NCBI RefSeq assembly: GCF_947502895.1
Contig: NZ_CANNBM010000003.1
Span: 62,001-126,000 of the forward strand
Reading direction: 5' to 3'
DNA from: an uncultured Sulfitobacter sp.
GTDB lineage: Bacteria > Pseudomonadota > Alphaproteobacteria > Rhodobacterales > Rhodobacteraceae
Length of the DNA: 64,000 nucleotides
The notes below the pieces were generated by a model. It was not told the DNA's origin and searched no databases. It saw nothing but the letters and a program-made list of their open reading frames with translations. Numbering within the stretch: the first letter of the stretch is position 1; every line of letters begins with the position of its first letter. Below are positions 16,008 through 25,400 of this stretch, piece by piece. The position numbers and the translations under genes are program-made.

Positions 16008-16097
16008 TGGCGGAGGCTCAGGGATTCGAACCCTGGGGACGCTCTCACGCCCGTCGGTTTTCAAGACCGGTGCAATCGACCACTCTGCCAAACCTCC
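16008..16097 (-). tRNA. tRNA-Ser (anticodon UGA)
   Basis: Read on the minus strand the gene starts GGAGGTTTGGCAGAGTGG at 16097. The anticodon loop CTTGAAAAC gives anticodon TGA. A long variable arm (class II, as for serine tRNAs) precedes the T arm CAGGG-TTCGAAT-CCCTG. The acceptor stem ends AGCCTCC, with discriminator G and an encoded CCA at 16008-16010. The acceptor pairs completely with one G-T. The 3' end faces the integrase and is the attachment site of the element to the left, which must have restored the tRNA sequence. Confidence 0.95.
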
Positions 16098-16299
16098 GCT
16101 GTATGAGTTCTCTAAATCGGTAAAACCGATTCTGCAATTGCGCAAAAAATGTCGCGGAGCGGTGGGGAAAATTGCCGATCGGTGCGTGTCTCTCTTGTCG
16201 CGCAGGGGGTGTGCGCGCTAGAGTGCGCGAAAGGCCCCGCAAAAGGGGTGACGCAGTGTGCCTTGTAAAAAGGCCGCGCACAGGCAAGGACGAGGGTTA

Positions 16300-17166
16300 A
16301 TGGGCAGTCATATCACATTTATTTCCACACGCGGCAGGCGCCGCCCGCTCATGGCGTTAGGCGGCACGCTGGTCGCTTTTACCGTGCTGGCAGGATGCGA
16401 CGATCAGGGTAATTTCGCGTTCCCAACAGCAAACTCTGCTGGCGGCGCAGGACAGGCCGCAGCCCCTACCGGCCCCACGGTCGAGCGCGATATCGAGGCA
16501 CCCGAAGTGTTTTCCGTAACGGATCAAGGGCTGTGGGACGGGCGCCCCAGCCTTGGCGGCGTCTGGGTGGCACACCCAGATGTGAACGATCCCGAGCGGG
16601 TGATCATCCGCAATCAAAGCAATGGCAAGTTCGTCGTAGGCGCGCTCTTCCGACGTGAGCGGGACATCCCCGGCCCCAGCTTGCAAATCTCGTCCGACGC
16701 GGCCGTTGCTCTTGGCATTCTGGCTGGTGCGCCTGCCAAGCTGAACGTCACTGCACTGCGCAAGGTGCAAGAGCCTGCTGGCGCGGATGCCGCAACGGCA
16801 CCTGATGCAACAGTACAGCCTGCACCAGATGTTACCGCGGCACCGCTTGATCCTGTTGCTGCAACAGCTAGTGCCGCGATCGAGGCCGCCGCCCCTACTC
16901 CGAAACCCGCCGCGCCCGCACAAACCTCCCGTTTGTCCAAACCTTTCATCCAGATCGGTATTTTCAGCATAGAAGCAAATGCAAACCGTGCAGCCAAACA
17001 GATGCGCGGCGCAGGTCTTGCACCTACCGTCAAGCAAAGCCAGATTAACGGCAAGACCTTCTGGCGTGTCGTCGTCGGCCCCGCAGCAACAAGCGCCGAG
17101 CGCGCCAAAATTCTGTCGACCATTAAATCGGAAGGCTTCACCGATGCCTATGCCGTTTCAAGCTAA
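16300..17166 (+). CDS. SPOR-domain lipoprotein
   Basis: 288 residues from ATG 16300 (AAGGACGAGGG upstream); an upstream GTG at 16258 is less likely. A basic N-terminus and hydrophobic run end in the lipobox LAGC with Cys33 as the lipidated residue. A Pro/Ala/Thr-rich linker (about 160-215) leads to a C-terminal SPOR domain (from 'SKPFIQIGIFSIEANANRAAKQM' to the end). SPOR domains bind denuded septal peptidoglycan, so the protein probably acts at the division site or in wall remodelling, anchored in the outer membrane. It is immediately followed by a D,D-carboxypeptidase gene (18 bases), supporting a cell-wall role. Specific partner unknown. Confidence 0.85.
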   Translation: MGSHITFISTRGRRRPLMALGGTLVAFTVLAGCDDQGNFAFPTANSAGGAGQAAAPTGPTVERDIEAPEVFSVTDQGLWDGRPSLGGVWVAHPDVNDPERVIIRNQSNGKFVVGALFRRERDIPGPSLQISSDAAVALGILAGAPAKLNVTALRKVQEPAGADAATAPDATVQPAPDVTAAPLDPVAATASAAIEAAAPTPKPAAPAQTSRLSKPFIQIGIFSIEANANRAAKQMRGAGLAPTVKQSQINGKTFWRVVVGPAATSAERAKILSTIKSEGFTDAYAVSS

Positions 17167-17184
17167 TCCTTAGAGGTGCCCGAT

Positions 17185-18345
17185 ATGCGCGGATTGAAAC
17201 TAACCCTCAGTGCCATCGCCCTGCTTGCCAGCTCCGTTTCGGCGCAGGCCTTCGATACCCGCGCATCTTCTGCCTATGTGGTGGATTACAATACCGGCAC
17301 GGTACTGATGACCAAAAACGCTGATCAGCCCCTGCCGCCAGCCTCTATGTCCAAATTGATGACGCTTTATATGGCCTTCGAAGCCATCGAGAACGGTATT
17401 CTGGATCTGGATCAGGAGTTGCCTGTTTCTGCGGCAGCGCAGGCTTATGGCGGCTCCACCATGTTTCTCAAAGCGGGAGAGCGCGTAAAGGTCGAAGACT
17501 TGATCCGCGGTATTATCGTGCTGTCGGGCAACGATGCATGTGTGGTGCTTGCCGAAGCCCTCGCCGGAACAGAAAGCAAATTTGCCCGCCAAATGACAAT
17601 GCGTGCACAGCAGTTGGGGATGAGCAATTCGACATTCACCAATTCCAACGGCTGGCCAAAAGCGGGGCACCGCATGTCCATGCGCGACTTGGGACTTATC
17701 GCCAGCAAATTGATCAAGGACTATCCGCAATACTATCCGATGTTTGCGCAAAAAGAGTTTCTGTTTGACCCCAATGAATCTGCCAATCGTCTGAACCGCA
17801 ACCCGCTGTTGGGTCTGGGCATTGGCGCGGACGGGCTGAAGACAGGCCACACCCAAGAGGCCGGTTACGGTCTTGTAGGCTCGGCCAAACAGGGCGACCG
17901 CAGGATTGTGTTTGTGCTGTCCGGTCTTGAAACGGCACCCGCCCGCGCCCGCGAAGCCGAGGCCGTGACAAACTGGGCCTTCCGCCAGTTCGCACAGACA
18001 GAGCTGGGCAAAGCGGGCACCAGAATTGCCCAAGCAGACGTCGCCATCGGAGCCGAGCAAACAGTCGGGATGGAACTGAGCGAAGACATCTCCATGCTGT
18101 TGCCAGTCAATCCTATCTCACCACTGAAGGCCGAAGTGATTTATGACGGCCCCCTCAAAGCGCCTATCGCAAAAGGCGACCAGATCGGTGAGCTGATCAT
18201 CAGCCCCGAAGGCCTGCCCGAACGGCGCGTGCCGCTACTGGCCGACCGTGCAATTGCGCGCCATGGCTTTGTGGGCCGTGTCGTTGCCGCTGCACAGCAC
18301 CTTGTTCAACGCATCAATGACGGTCCCCCGCCGGAGGCTTCGTGA
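17185..18345 (+). CDS. D-alanyl-D-alanine carboxypeptidase (PBP5/6 family, peptidase S11)
   Basis: 386 residues from ATG 17185 (TAGAGGTG upstream). A signal peptide ends near 'SVSAQAFD'. The penicillin-binding motifs are all present: SMSK with catalytic Ser54 and Lys57, SGN in 'LSGNDACVVLAEALAG', and KTG in 'DGLKTGHTQEAGYG'. A C-terminal beta-rich domain and an end helix should attach it to the inner membrane surface. It trims the terminal D-Ala of peptidoglycan pentapeptides in the periplasm. It follows the SPOR lipoprotein and overlaps the start of tmk by four bases, so it probably shares a transcript with both. Confidence 0.93.
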   Translation: MRGLKLTLSAIALLASSVSAQAFDTRASSAYVVDYNTGTVLMTKNADQPLPPASMSKLMTLYMAFEAIENGILDLDQELPVSAAAQAYGGSTMFLKAGERVKVEDLIRGIIVLSGNDACVVLAEALAGTESKFARQMTMRAQQLGMSNSTFTNSNGWPKAGHRMSMRDLGLIASKLIKDYPQYYPMFAQKEFLFDPNESANRLNRNPLLGLGIGADGLKTGHTQEAGYGLVGSAKQGDRRIVFVLSGLETAPARAREAEAVTNWAFRQFAQTELGKAGTRIAQADVAIGAEQTVGMELSEDISMLLPVNPISPLKAEVIYDGPLKAPIAKGDQIGELIISPEGLPERRVPLLADRAIARHGFVGRVVAAAQHLVQRINDGPPPEAS

Positions 18346-18992
18346 CAAAGCACGAACAGGGCAAAAAAGGCCTTTTTATCAGCTTTGAAGGCATCGACGG
18401 ATCGGGCAAATCTACACAACTTACCCGTCTGGCCGAGCATTTGCGCAGCACGGGCCATCAGGTTGTCGTCACGCGTGAGCCGGGTGGCTCGGACGGGGCG
18501 GAAGAAATTCGCGCACTGGTGCTGCAAGGCGATCCTGATCGTTGGTCCGCCGAGACAGAGATATTGCTGTTTACCGCCGCACGCCGCGACCATCTGGAGC
18601 GGGTCATTCGCCCTGCCCTTGCTGCTGGCAAGATCGTCATATGTGACCGTTTTGCAGACAGTACCCGCATGTATCAGGGCCTCAGCCGAGGCGATCTGCG
18701 CGCGACAGTGGACAAGCTGCACGATCTCATGATCGGGGTCGAGCCTGATCTGACACTGCTCATCGATATGGACCCGACCGAAGGCCTTAAACGCGCCAAA
18801 GGGCGCAACGGTGCCGAAGAACGGTTCGAGGATTTTGGCACAAGCCTCCAGGAAGCTATGCGCACTGGATTTTTGGCGCTTGCAGAAGAATTCAAAGGCC
18901 GCTTCCGCATCATCAACGGTGCGCAAAGCATGGACAGTGTCGCCGCCGACATTCGCAAAGTCACCGACAAGGCCCTGACCGCCCGAGCCTAG
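18342..18992 (+). CDS. tmk: Thymidylate kinase
   Basis: 216 residues, the usual length. The start is the GTG at 18342, overlapping the preceding TGA. The P-loop is EGIDGSGKST (16-25). The DRX motif appears as 'ICDRFADSTRMYQG', and the LID region as 'RAKGRNGAEERFED'. The enzyme phosphorylates dTMP to dTDP, the step committing thymidine nucleotides to DNA synthesis. It lies upstream of holB, the common tmk-holB arrangement in bacteria. Confidence 0.96.
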   Translation: MTKHEQGKKGLFISFEGIDGSGKSTQLTRLAEHLRSTGHQVVVTREPGGSDGAEEIRALVLQGDPDRWSAETEILLFTAARRDHLERVIRPALAAGKIVICDRFADSTRMYQGLSRGDLRATVDKLHDLMIGVEPDLTLLIDMDPTEGLKRAKGRNGAEERFEDFGTSLQEAMRTGFLALAEEFKGRFRIINGAQSMDSVAADIRKVTDKALTARA

Positions 18993-19100
18993 CTGCATTT
19001 GTGGCGAACATAGCACCGAAATTATCCAAAGTTTCCACCAGCGCCAACAATCCCCCGACGCCCCATTCCATCGCCCGTCAATCCCCGCTAAACCGATGGC

Positions 19101-20216
19101 ATGAGCGATGATGCAGCCCCCCAACCAGAGCGCCTAGACGGCGCACCACACCCGCGCGATACCCTTCGCCTGATCGGGCAGGACGCTGCACAGCAGACGT
19201 TTGTGGATGCGTTCAACACAGGGCGCTTGCACCACGCATGGATGCTTACTGGCCCGCGAGGCGTCGGCAAGGCAACGCTTGCGTGGGAGATCGCGCGTTT
19301 TTTGCTGGCCACGCCTGCGCCAGATCCAAACAGTATGTTTGCCGAACCACCCCCAACAAGTTTGGAAATTCCTCCCGATCATCCCGTCGCAGTCCGTGTG
19401 GCTTCGGGTGGTGAAGGGCGCATTCGCAATGTCACCCGCACAGTGAACCCCACCACGAAAAAGCTGCGCGGCGAGATTGTCGCAGATGATATTCGCGCGC
19501 TTAACGGTTTTTTCCAGATGTCGGCCCCCGATGGCGGTTACCGCGTTGTCATCATTGATGATGCCGACCAGATGAACACCACCGCAGCCAATGCGCTGCT
19601 CAAGATGCTTGAGGAGCCGCCTGCCCGCGCCCTCCTGATCCTGATTTCTCACCAACCGTCTGGTCTGTTGCCCACCATCCGCTCACGTTGCCGCACATTG
19701 CCACTGCGCACGTTGGACGCAAATGAAGTGGCCCAAGCCATGGCGCAAGCGCAGGTGCAGGCGGCCAATACAGACGCGCTTGCGGCACTCTCGGGTGGCT
19801 CGGTCGGCGGGGCGATGCGCCTGTCGCTGCTGGGCGGATCCGCGCTCTATGCCGATGTAATCGCCCTCTTGGGCACCCTGCCCCATATGGACCGTCCCCG
19901 TGCATTGAAACTGGCCGAACTCGCCGCCGCACGTGGCGGCGAGGCCAAGCGTGATCTGCTGTTCACGTTGATTGATCTGGCCTTTAGCCGTCTGGCGCGC
20001 ACAGGTGCAATTGGCACCCCGCCGCACCCCGCAGCCGCTCCGGGCGAAGCCGATATTCTGATGCGCCTGTCGCCCCATGCGACCCAAGCGCGTGTCTGGG
20101 CCGATCTGGCGGCTGTTATTGGCGCGCGGGCGCGCCACGGTATCGCTGTCAACCTTGACCCTGCCGCACTGGTTCTAGATACCTTCACAAGAATGGCAAA
20201 GGCCGCACCGCGCTAG
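19101..20216 (+). CDS. holB: DNA polymerase III delta' subunit
   Basis: 371 residues. Clamp-loader ATPase fold with 'HHAWMLTGPRGVGKATLA' in the P-loop position (GVGKAT instead of GKS/T, consistent with delta' being a poor or non-ATPase), 'VIIDDADQMNTTAANALLKMLEEPP' for Walker B and sensor region, and 'TIRSRC' (SRC motif, arginine finger). Delta' is the rigid stator of the clamp loader. It follows tmk with a 108-base gap and precedes a TatD-family gene; tmk-holB-tatD-MBL is a widely conserved run. Confidence 0.94.
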   Translation: MSDDAAPQPERLDGAPHPRDTLRLIGQDAAQQTFVDAFNTGRLHHAWMLTGPRGVGKATLAWEIARFLLATPAPDPNSMFAEPPPTSLEIPPDHPVAVRVASGGEGRIRNVTRTVNPTTKKLRGEIVADDIRALNGFFQMSAPDGGYRVVIIDDADQMNTTAANALLKMLEEPPARALLILISHQPSGLLPTIRSRCRTLPLRTLDANEVAQAMAQAQVQAANTDALAALSGGSVGGAMRLSLLGGSALYADVIALLGTLPHMDRPRALKLAELAAARGGEAKRDLLFTLIDLAFSRLARTGAIGTPPHPAAAPGEADILMRLSPHATQARVWADLAAVIGARARHGIAVNLDPAALVLDTFTRMAKAAPR

Positions 20217-20248
20217 CGCCCCTCAGGTCCCGCCATATCCGGAGCATC

Positions 20249-21055
20249 ATGACCGACACACCGCGCATCACCGACAGCCACTGTCACCTTGATTTCCCCG
20301 AACTTATCGCGGAATTGCCAGACGTCATCGCACGCGCCCAACACGCAGGCGTTGCACGCATGGTGACGATCTGCACCAAGCTGGTGAACGAGCCTTCTGT
20401 ACGTGCGATCGCCGAGGCCCATGCGCCTGTCTTTTACGCCGCAGGCACCCATCCGATGTCCGTCGCCTCCGAGCCGATGGCAACGCTGGACCAACTTATC
20501 CAGCTTACACAGCATCCGAAAATGGTCGGCATCGGCGAGACCGGCCTCGACTACCACTACACCGCAGAAAGCGCGCAAGCCCAGCAAGACAGCCTGCGCA
20601 TCCATATCGCAGCTGCACGCGAGACCGGCCTGCCCCTTATCATCCACAGCCGCGACGCCGACGATGATATGGCCGCGATCCTGCGCGACGAACATGCGCG
20701 CGGCCCGTACACTTGCGTCATGCACTGTTTTTCCTCCTCCGAAGCACTGGCGCGTGCCGCCCTTGATCTTGGCTTTTACCTCAGCATGTCAGGCATCACC
20801 GCATTTCCCAAAAGCGACGCCCTGCGCGAGATATTTGCCAGCGCACCGCTGGAGCGTATTCTGGTCGAGACGGACAGTCCCTATCTGGCACCGCCCCCTC
20901 ACCGTGGCCGAAGGAACGAGCCAGCTTATACCGCCCATACCGCGCGCCGCGCCGCTGAAACCTTCGGAATTGACTACGCCACTTTTGCTGCCCGATCCGA
21001 GGCGAACTTCGAGCGGCTGTTCTCCAAAGCTGCGCAATACACAGGTGCCGCATGA
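20249..21055 (+). CDS. TatD-family metal-dependent hydrolase (DNase-like)
   Basis: 268 residues. Metal ligands are visible in order: 'DSHCHLDF' (His11, His13), 'GETGLDYHY', 'IIHSRDADDD', 'MHCFSS' and 'ETDSPYLAPPPHRGRRNEP'. This is the TatD/YcfH family of TIM-barrel hydrolases, reported to have 3'-5' exonuclease or DNase activity on damaged DNA. The ATG is preceded by CCGGAG. The stop overlaps the start of the MBL hydrolase (ATGA). Confidence 0.92.
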   Translation: MTDTPRITDSHCHLDFPELIAELPDVIARAQHAGVARMVTICTKLVNEPSVRAIAEAHAPVFYAAGTHPMSVASEPMATLDQLIQLTQHPKMVGIGETGLDYHYTAESAQAQQDSLRIHIAAARETGLPLIIHSRDADDDMAAILRDEHARGPYTCVMHCFSSSEALARAALDLGFYLSMSGITAFPKSDALREIFASAPLERILVETDSPYLAPPPHRGRRNEPAYTAHTARRAAETFGIDYATFAARSEANFERLFSKAAQYTGAA

Positions 21056-21855
21056 GCGATGTGATGCGCGTCACGATCCTTGGCTGTGGGTCCTCTGGTG
21101 GGGTGCCGCGCCTTGGCGGCGTCTGGGGCGCCTGTGATCCGTCAGAGCCGCGCAATACCCGCCGCCGTTGCTCGGCCCTTGTCGAGCGGATCACCGACAA
21201 TGGGACAACATCGGTGCTGATCGACACATCACCCGATATGCGCAGCCAGTTGCTGGATGCGGGTGTGGGCCGTCTTGATGCCGTGCTTTATACCCATGCC
21301 CATGCCGATCATGTGCATGGCATGGACGATCTGCGGATGATCGTAATCAACATGCGCGCGCGCTTGCCTGTCTGGGCAGATAAACCCACCCACGCGGCCC
21401 TCATGGACCGTTTTGGCTATGCTTTCATCCAGCCCGAAGGCTCCATGTATCCGCCCATTCTGGACATGAACCTGATGGAGGGCGACGTGACCATTGACGG
21501 TCCCGGCGGTGCGCTGACATTTCGACCGTTCCTGGTACCGCACGGGGGGATGGACGCGCTAGGATTTCGCGTGAACGGTGTCGCGTATCTACCTGATGTT
21601 GCAACAATTCCAGATGATATCTGGCCACACCTTAAGGGACTGAGGTGCTGGATCGTCGATGCCTTGCGCCGCGATCCGCACCCGACCCACAGCCACCTGT
21701 CCCAGACGCTTAAATGGATCGCGCGCATGGCCCCGCAGCAAGCTGTGCTGACCAACATGCACACCGATCTGGACTATGCCACAGTGATGGCCGAAACACC
21801 TGATCACATCCAACCCGCCTATGACATGATGCAACTCGACTTCCCGCTCGACTAA
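21052..21855 (+). CDS. PhnP-like metallo-beta-lactamase-fold hydrolase
   Basis: 267 residues. The metal-binding signature is 'THAHADHVHGMDD', preceded by 'VTILGCGSSGGVPR' and 'IDTSPDMRSQLL' and followed by 'FLVPHGG' and 'TNMHTDLDY'. This pattern is that of the PhnP/YcfH-linked cyclic phosphodiesterase group, which usually sits next to tatD as here. Probable role: phosphodiesterase on small nucleotides or cyclic phosphates in the cytoplasm; exact substrate unknown. Start codon overlaps the tatD-family stop. Confidence 0.88.
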   Translation: MSDVMRVTILGCGSSGGVPRLGGVWGACDPSEPRNTRRRCSALVERITDNGTTSVLIDTSPDMRSQLLDAGVGRLDAVLYTHAHADHVHGMDDLRMIVINMRARLPVWADKPTHAALMDRFGYAFIQPEGSMYPPILDMNLMEGDVTIDGPGGALTFRPFLVPHGGMDALGFRVNGVAYLPDVATIPDDIWPHLKGLRCWIVDALRRDPHPTHSHLSQTLKWIARMAPQQAVLTNMHTDLDYATVMAETPDHIQPAYDMMQLDFPLD

Positions 21856-21899
21856 AAACGCGCACGCCGCACACAACCGCCGCCAGACCGAAAGCACCC

Positions 21900-22829
21900 A
21901 TGCAACTGCTCCTCGATGTTATTCTGCCAGTCTTTCTGGTCATCGGCGCGGGCTACGTGGCTGTCTGGCGCGGCTTGTTCCCTGTTGATGGCGTTGATGG
22001 TGTCCTTCGCTTCGCCCAGAGCTTTGCAGTGCCTTGTTTGCTGTTTCAGGCCATCGCCAATCTTGATCTAGGCGCCGCCTTCGATGCCCGACTGCTCGTC
22101 AGCTTTTATACAGGGGCAGCGATTTGTTTTGCCCTCGGGATTTTTGGCGCACGGGTGCTGTTCAATCGCGATTGGGAGGATTGCGTCGCCATCGGCTTTT
22201 GTTGCTTGTTCTCCAACTCGGTCTTGCTGGGCCTGCCGATATCCGAGCGGGCCTATGGCCCTGACCAGCTGGCAGGCAATTACATGATCATCGCGATCCA
22301 TTCACCCTTTTGCTACGGGTTGGGCATCACGGTGATGGAGTTTGTGCGCGGGCGCGGTCAAAGCAGCTTTGCACTGGCGCGATCCATTGGAAATGCCATG
22401 TTCCACAACCCGCTAGTGATCGGGATCATGGCGGGGTTTGTGGTGAATTTCTCAGGCCTTATGCTGCCATCTGTCGTGGATGACGGGCTATCGCTCATCG
22501 TACGCGCGGCCCTGCCTGCGGCGCTATTTGCTTTGGGTGCTGTGCTGGTCCAGTACAAACCCGAAGGCGATATGAAGGCCATCGCAATGGTCTGCTGCAT
22601 CGGCCTTATCGTGCATCCCGTCTTGGTCTGGCTACTCGGCTCTGCCCTTTCGGTGCCGCCTGACTTGTTCCGTGCAGGCGTTCTGACCGCTGCAATGGCA
22701 CCGGGGTTCAACGCCTATATCTTTGCCAACATGTACGGGCGCGGCAAACGTGTTGCTGCTTCTTCGGTGCTGATCGCGACAGGGTCGTCCATCTTTACGG
22801 TCTGGGTCTGGCTGTCGGTGTTGGGATGA
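21900..22829 (+). CDS. AEC-family transporter (auxin efflux carrier type permease)
   Basis: 309 residues, about ten hydrophobic segments in two halves, starting 'MQLLLDVILPVFLVIGAGYVAVWRGLF'. Typical AEC features include the broken helix 'PCLLFQAIANL' and the second-half 'AALPAALFALGAVL'. Members export or import small organic acids such as malate or malonate; the substrate cannot be read from sequence. It stands alone between the MBL hydrolase and rsgA on the same strand. Confidence 0.9.
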   Translation: MQLLLDVILPVFLVIGAGYVAVWRGLFPVDGVDGVLRFAQSFAVPCLLFQAIANLDLGAAFDARLLVSFYTGAAICFALGIFGARVLFNRDWEDCVAIGFCCLFSNSVLLGLPISERAYGPDQLAGNYMIIAIHSPFCYGLGITVMEFVRGRGQSSFALARSIGNAMFHNPLVIGIMAGFVVNFSGLMLPSVVDDGLSLIVRAALPAALFALGAVLVQYKPEGDMKAIAMVCCIGLIVHPVLVWLLGSALSVPPDLFRAGVLTAAMAPGFNAYIFANMYGRGKRVAASSVLIATGSSIFTVWVWLSVLG

Positions 22830-22881
22830 TGTGTAATCGCCGCGCTTGCAATTGCCCCTTTTCCACCACATTCAGAATACC

Positions 22882-23904
22882 GTGACAGATACCCGTATTT
22901 CCCTGACCGCCCTTGGCTGGTCCCCGTTCTACCAGACACAACTGGGCGCTGACGAGGCCTCAGCGCAGCCCATGCGCATCGCCACCGTGCACCGCGCCCG
23001 CATGACAGCCCAGTCTGTTGACGGTCCGGTCAGGCTGACCCTATCCAAAGGGTTCAAAACAAATGATTTCGCCGTGGGCGACTGGGTTATCGCCGAGCCA
23101 CAGACGCATCAACTGATCCGCAGGCTGGACCGACACGCCCTGCTACAACGTAAGATTGAAGGCGCGCGGCAACCACAACTGATCGCCGCCAACGTCGACA
23201 CCCTGTTCATCGTCACCTCCTGCAACGACGATTTCAACCCAGCGCGGCTTGAGCGTTACCTCGCCCTCGCCAATGAGGCCGGCACAACTCCCGTGATCGT
23301 GCTGACCAAAGCCGACCAGACAGATGATGTCTCTACGTTCATCACTACGGCTCGCGCCCTGCAGCGGGGGCTGGAGGTGGTCAGCCTTAACGCAAAAATC
23401 CCACAGGCGGCCGATGTGCTGGCGCCGTGGTGCGGCGCAGGACAAACCGTTGTTCTCGTTGGTTCTTCTGGCGTGGGCAAATCCACTTTGCTGAATACGC
23501 TGGCGGACAAACACGGCGAGGATGCCCAACTGACAGGCGACATTCGTGAGGATGACGCAAAAGGCCGCCACACCACCACCTCCCGTTCACTGCACGCGAT
23601 TGCCAGCGGCGGATGGGTGATCGACACACCCGGTATCCGCACCCTGCACCTCAGCGATATGTCGGACGGGCTGGACGTTCTTTTTGCCGAGATCACCGAG
23701 CGCGCACCCGATTGCCGTTTTCGCGACTGCACCCACGCCCATGAGCCTGGATGCGCAATTCAAGCGGCGGTGACAGCAGGTCAGATTGATCCAGACCGCC
23801 TTGCCCGCTGGCGCAAGCTCCAAGACGAAAATACAAGCAACACGCCAGATGCCACAGGCCCCAAAAGCGGCTATGACCCCCGCATGCGCGGCAAAAAACG
23901 CTAG
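22882..23904 (+). CDS. rsgA: Ribosome small-subunit-dependent GTPase A
   Basis: 340 residues from GTG 22882; the frame is open back to a TTG at 22846, and neither has a strong ribosome site. The GTPase is circularly permuted, with G4 'VLTKAD' before G1 'GSSGVGKSTLLN' and G3 'DTPGIR'. An OB-fold region precedes it, and a zinc finger 'CRFRDCTHAHEPGC' follows. RsgA releases RbfA and checks maturation of the 30S decoding centre. The last residues are basic ('GYDPRMRGKKR'). Confidence 0.93.
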   Translation: MTDTRISLTALGWSPFYQTQLGADEASAQPMRIATVHRARMTAQSVDGPVRLTLSKGFKTNDFAVGDWVIAEPQTHQLIRRLDRHALLQRKIEGARQPQLIAANVDTLFIVTSCNDDFNPARLERYLALANEAGTTPVIVLTKADQTDDVSTFITTARALQRGLEVVSLNAKIPQAADVLAPWCGAGQTVVLVGSSGVGKSTLLNTLADKHGEDAQLTGDIREDDAKGRHTTTSRSLHAIASGGWVIDTPGIRTLHLSDMSDGLDVLFAEITERAPDCRFRDCTHAHEPGCAIQAAVTAGQIDPDRLARWRKLQDENTSNTPDATGPKSGYDPRMRGKKR

Positions 23905-24006
23905 GCGGGCGGTGTTCCGCCAGTGTAAAACGCGCGGTCTATCCCTATCTGACATCCAACCGCTGGCCTGATATAATGCACGCAGACTTTTCACAGGACG
24001 CCACTC

Positions 24007-25392
24007 ATGCGCTTTGATCCTCAATTGGCTGAAATCCGCTTTGGCTGCGGTCTGTCGCCCAACGTGGCGCCGCCTGTCTCGGTTGACCAAATGCTTGCGA
24101 CACTGACCCGCCCTGACGCGATTGCCGCGCGCTTCCCTATTGAGGGGTTTGACGAGTTTGGTCACCGCATCGGCAACGCGCTGGAACTGCAAAAGGTCCG
24201 GCGCACCAATCGCGGGTCAGTCGGCGCATTGGCCGCGAAAAAAGCCATTCGCCTTGTCAAAAAGGACGCGCGCATCGCGCAGGCCACTTGGTTTTGCCAG
24301 CATCTCAACCGTTGGGTCAGCACTGATGCCCCCTTTCGGGAGCGGCTGACGATGTTCTGGGCCGACCATTTTACCACGATGGGCAAGGCTGGCGTGATCC
24401 GCCGCGCCGTGTCGCCCTATATCGAAAGCGCGATCCGCCCGCATATCAATGACAGCTTTGAGACACTGCTGCAGGCCGCTGTTCTGCACCCGATGATGAT
24501 CCACTATCTCGACCAGATCCGCTCTATCGGGCCGAATTCCAAACGTGCGATCGGAGCGGGTAAATCCGCAGGGCTGAACGAAAATCTGGCCCGGGAATTG
24601 CTGGAGCTGCACACGCTGGGTGTTCATGCCGCTTACGACCAGACCGATGTCACACAACTGGCCGAGCTTTTGACAGGTGTCACTTACGGACAGCCCGTGA
24701 CCCTGAAATTCCGCAAGGATCTGGCCGAACCAGGACCAGAGGTTGTCTTGGGCAAGACCTACGGCGGCGGCGAGGCAGGCATGCGTGACGTTCAGGCCGT
24801 TTTGCGTGATCTTGCACGCCACCCTGCGACCGCGGCCCATATCGCGCATAAAATGGCTGTGCATTTCACCTCCGACACGCCCGATCCCGCGCTTGTCGCG
24901 GCGTTAGAGGCTGCGTTTTTGGAGACGGATGGCGATCTGGCCGCCGTCAACAGCACCCTGCTAAATCACCCCTCCGCGTGGGACCCCGTACAGCGCAACG
25001 TAAAGCAGCCGTTTCAATTCATGGCTTCGGCCTTACGCGCCCTTGCCCCGCCCCCTGCGGCTATCAGCGGCATTGATGAACGCGACGTGCGCAAGATATT
25101 CTACAAACCTCTCAGCGAAATGGGACAGGTTTGGGAAAAACCCGCTGGCCCCGACGGCCTGCCCGAAGAAGACAGTGCATGGATCGCCCCTCAGGGCATC
25201 GCCGCAAGGCTGCAATGGGCCATATCCGTGCCAAATCAGTTGATCGCCGATCTGCCGGACCCGCGCCAGTTTGTACAAACAGCACTGGGCGATTTCACCA
25301 CACCTGCTGTCAATTTCGCAGCCGATGCCGCCGAAAGCCGCTGGGACGGTGTCGGCCTTATCCTTGCCAGCCCCGCATTTCAAAGGACCTGA
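24007..25392 (+). CDS. DUF1800 family protein
   Basis: 461 residues. The start 'MRFDPQLAEIRFGCGLSP' and the motifs 'RERLTMFWADHFTT', 'HPMMIHYLDQIRSIG', 'NENLARELLELHTLGVHAAYDQTDVTQLAELLTG' and 'AHIAHKMAVHFTSDTP' are characteristic of DUF1800. These proteins are nearly always paired with a DUF1501 protein, as here (9 bases downstream). No signal peptide is evident. Biochemical function is not established. Confidence 0.93.
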   Translation: MRFDPQLAEIRFGCGLSPNVAPPVSVDQMLATLTRPDAIAARFPIEGFDEFGHRIGNALELQKVRRTNRGSVGALAAKKAIRLVKKDARIAQATWFCQHLNRWVSTDAPFRERLTMFWADHFTTMGKAGVIRRAVSPYIESAIRPHINDSFETLLQAAVLHPMMIHYLDQIRSIGPNSKRAIGAGKSAGLNENLARELLELHTLGVHAAYDQTDVTQLAELLTGVTYGQPVTLKFRKDLAEPGPEVVLGKTYGGGEAGMRDVQAVLRDLARHPATAAHIAHKMAVHFTSDTPDPALVAALEAAFLETDGDLAAVNSTLLNHPSAWDPVQRNVKQPFQFMASALRALAPPPAAISGIDERDVRKIFYKPLSEMGQVWEKPAGPDGLPEEDSAWIAPQGIAARLQWAISVPNQLIADLPDPRQFVQTALGDFTTPAVNFAADAAESRWDGVGLILASPAFQRT

Positions 25393-25400
25393 AAACCGCC

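Larger units (their letters stand above)
1..16010. mobile_element. Integrative mobilizable element at tRNA-Ser, left end outside window
   Basis: The right boundary is the 3' end of the tRNA-Ser gene at 16008-16097, with a tyrosine integrase immediately beside it (14523-15857) reading away from the tRNA. This is the classic layout of tRNA-targeting genomic islands. Inside lie a relaxase and two small mobilization proteins (3525-6077) and accessory genes with no housekeeping role. From 16300 rightwards the genes are conserved core functions. No VirB/Trb-type secretion genes are in view, so the element would need a helper conjugation system unless they lie further left. No second copy of the tRNA 3' end is visible in the window, so the other att site must be beyond position 1. 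Boundary on the left is unknown. Confidence 0.8.

Noticed and set aside
1..16010. Prophage
   Set aside because: Although an integrase is present, there are no capsid, tail, portal, terminase or lysis genes; a relaxase points to a mobilizable element instead.
18306..19124. Minus-strand frame of 272 codons opposite tmk
   Set aside because: Shadow of tmk; no start site or recognisable domain.
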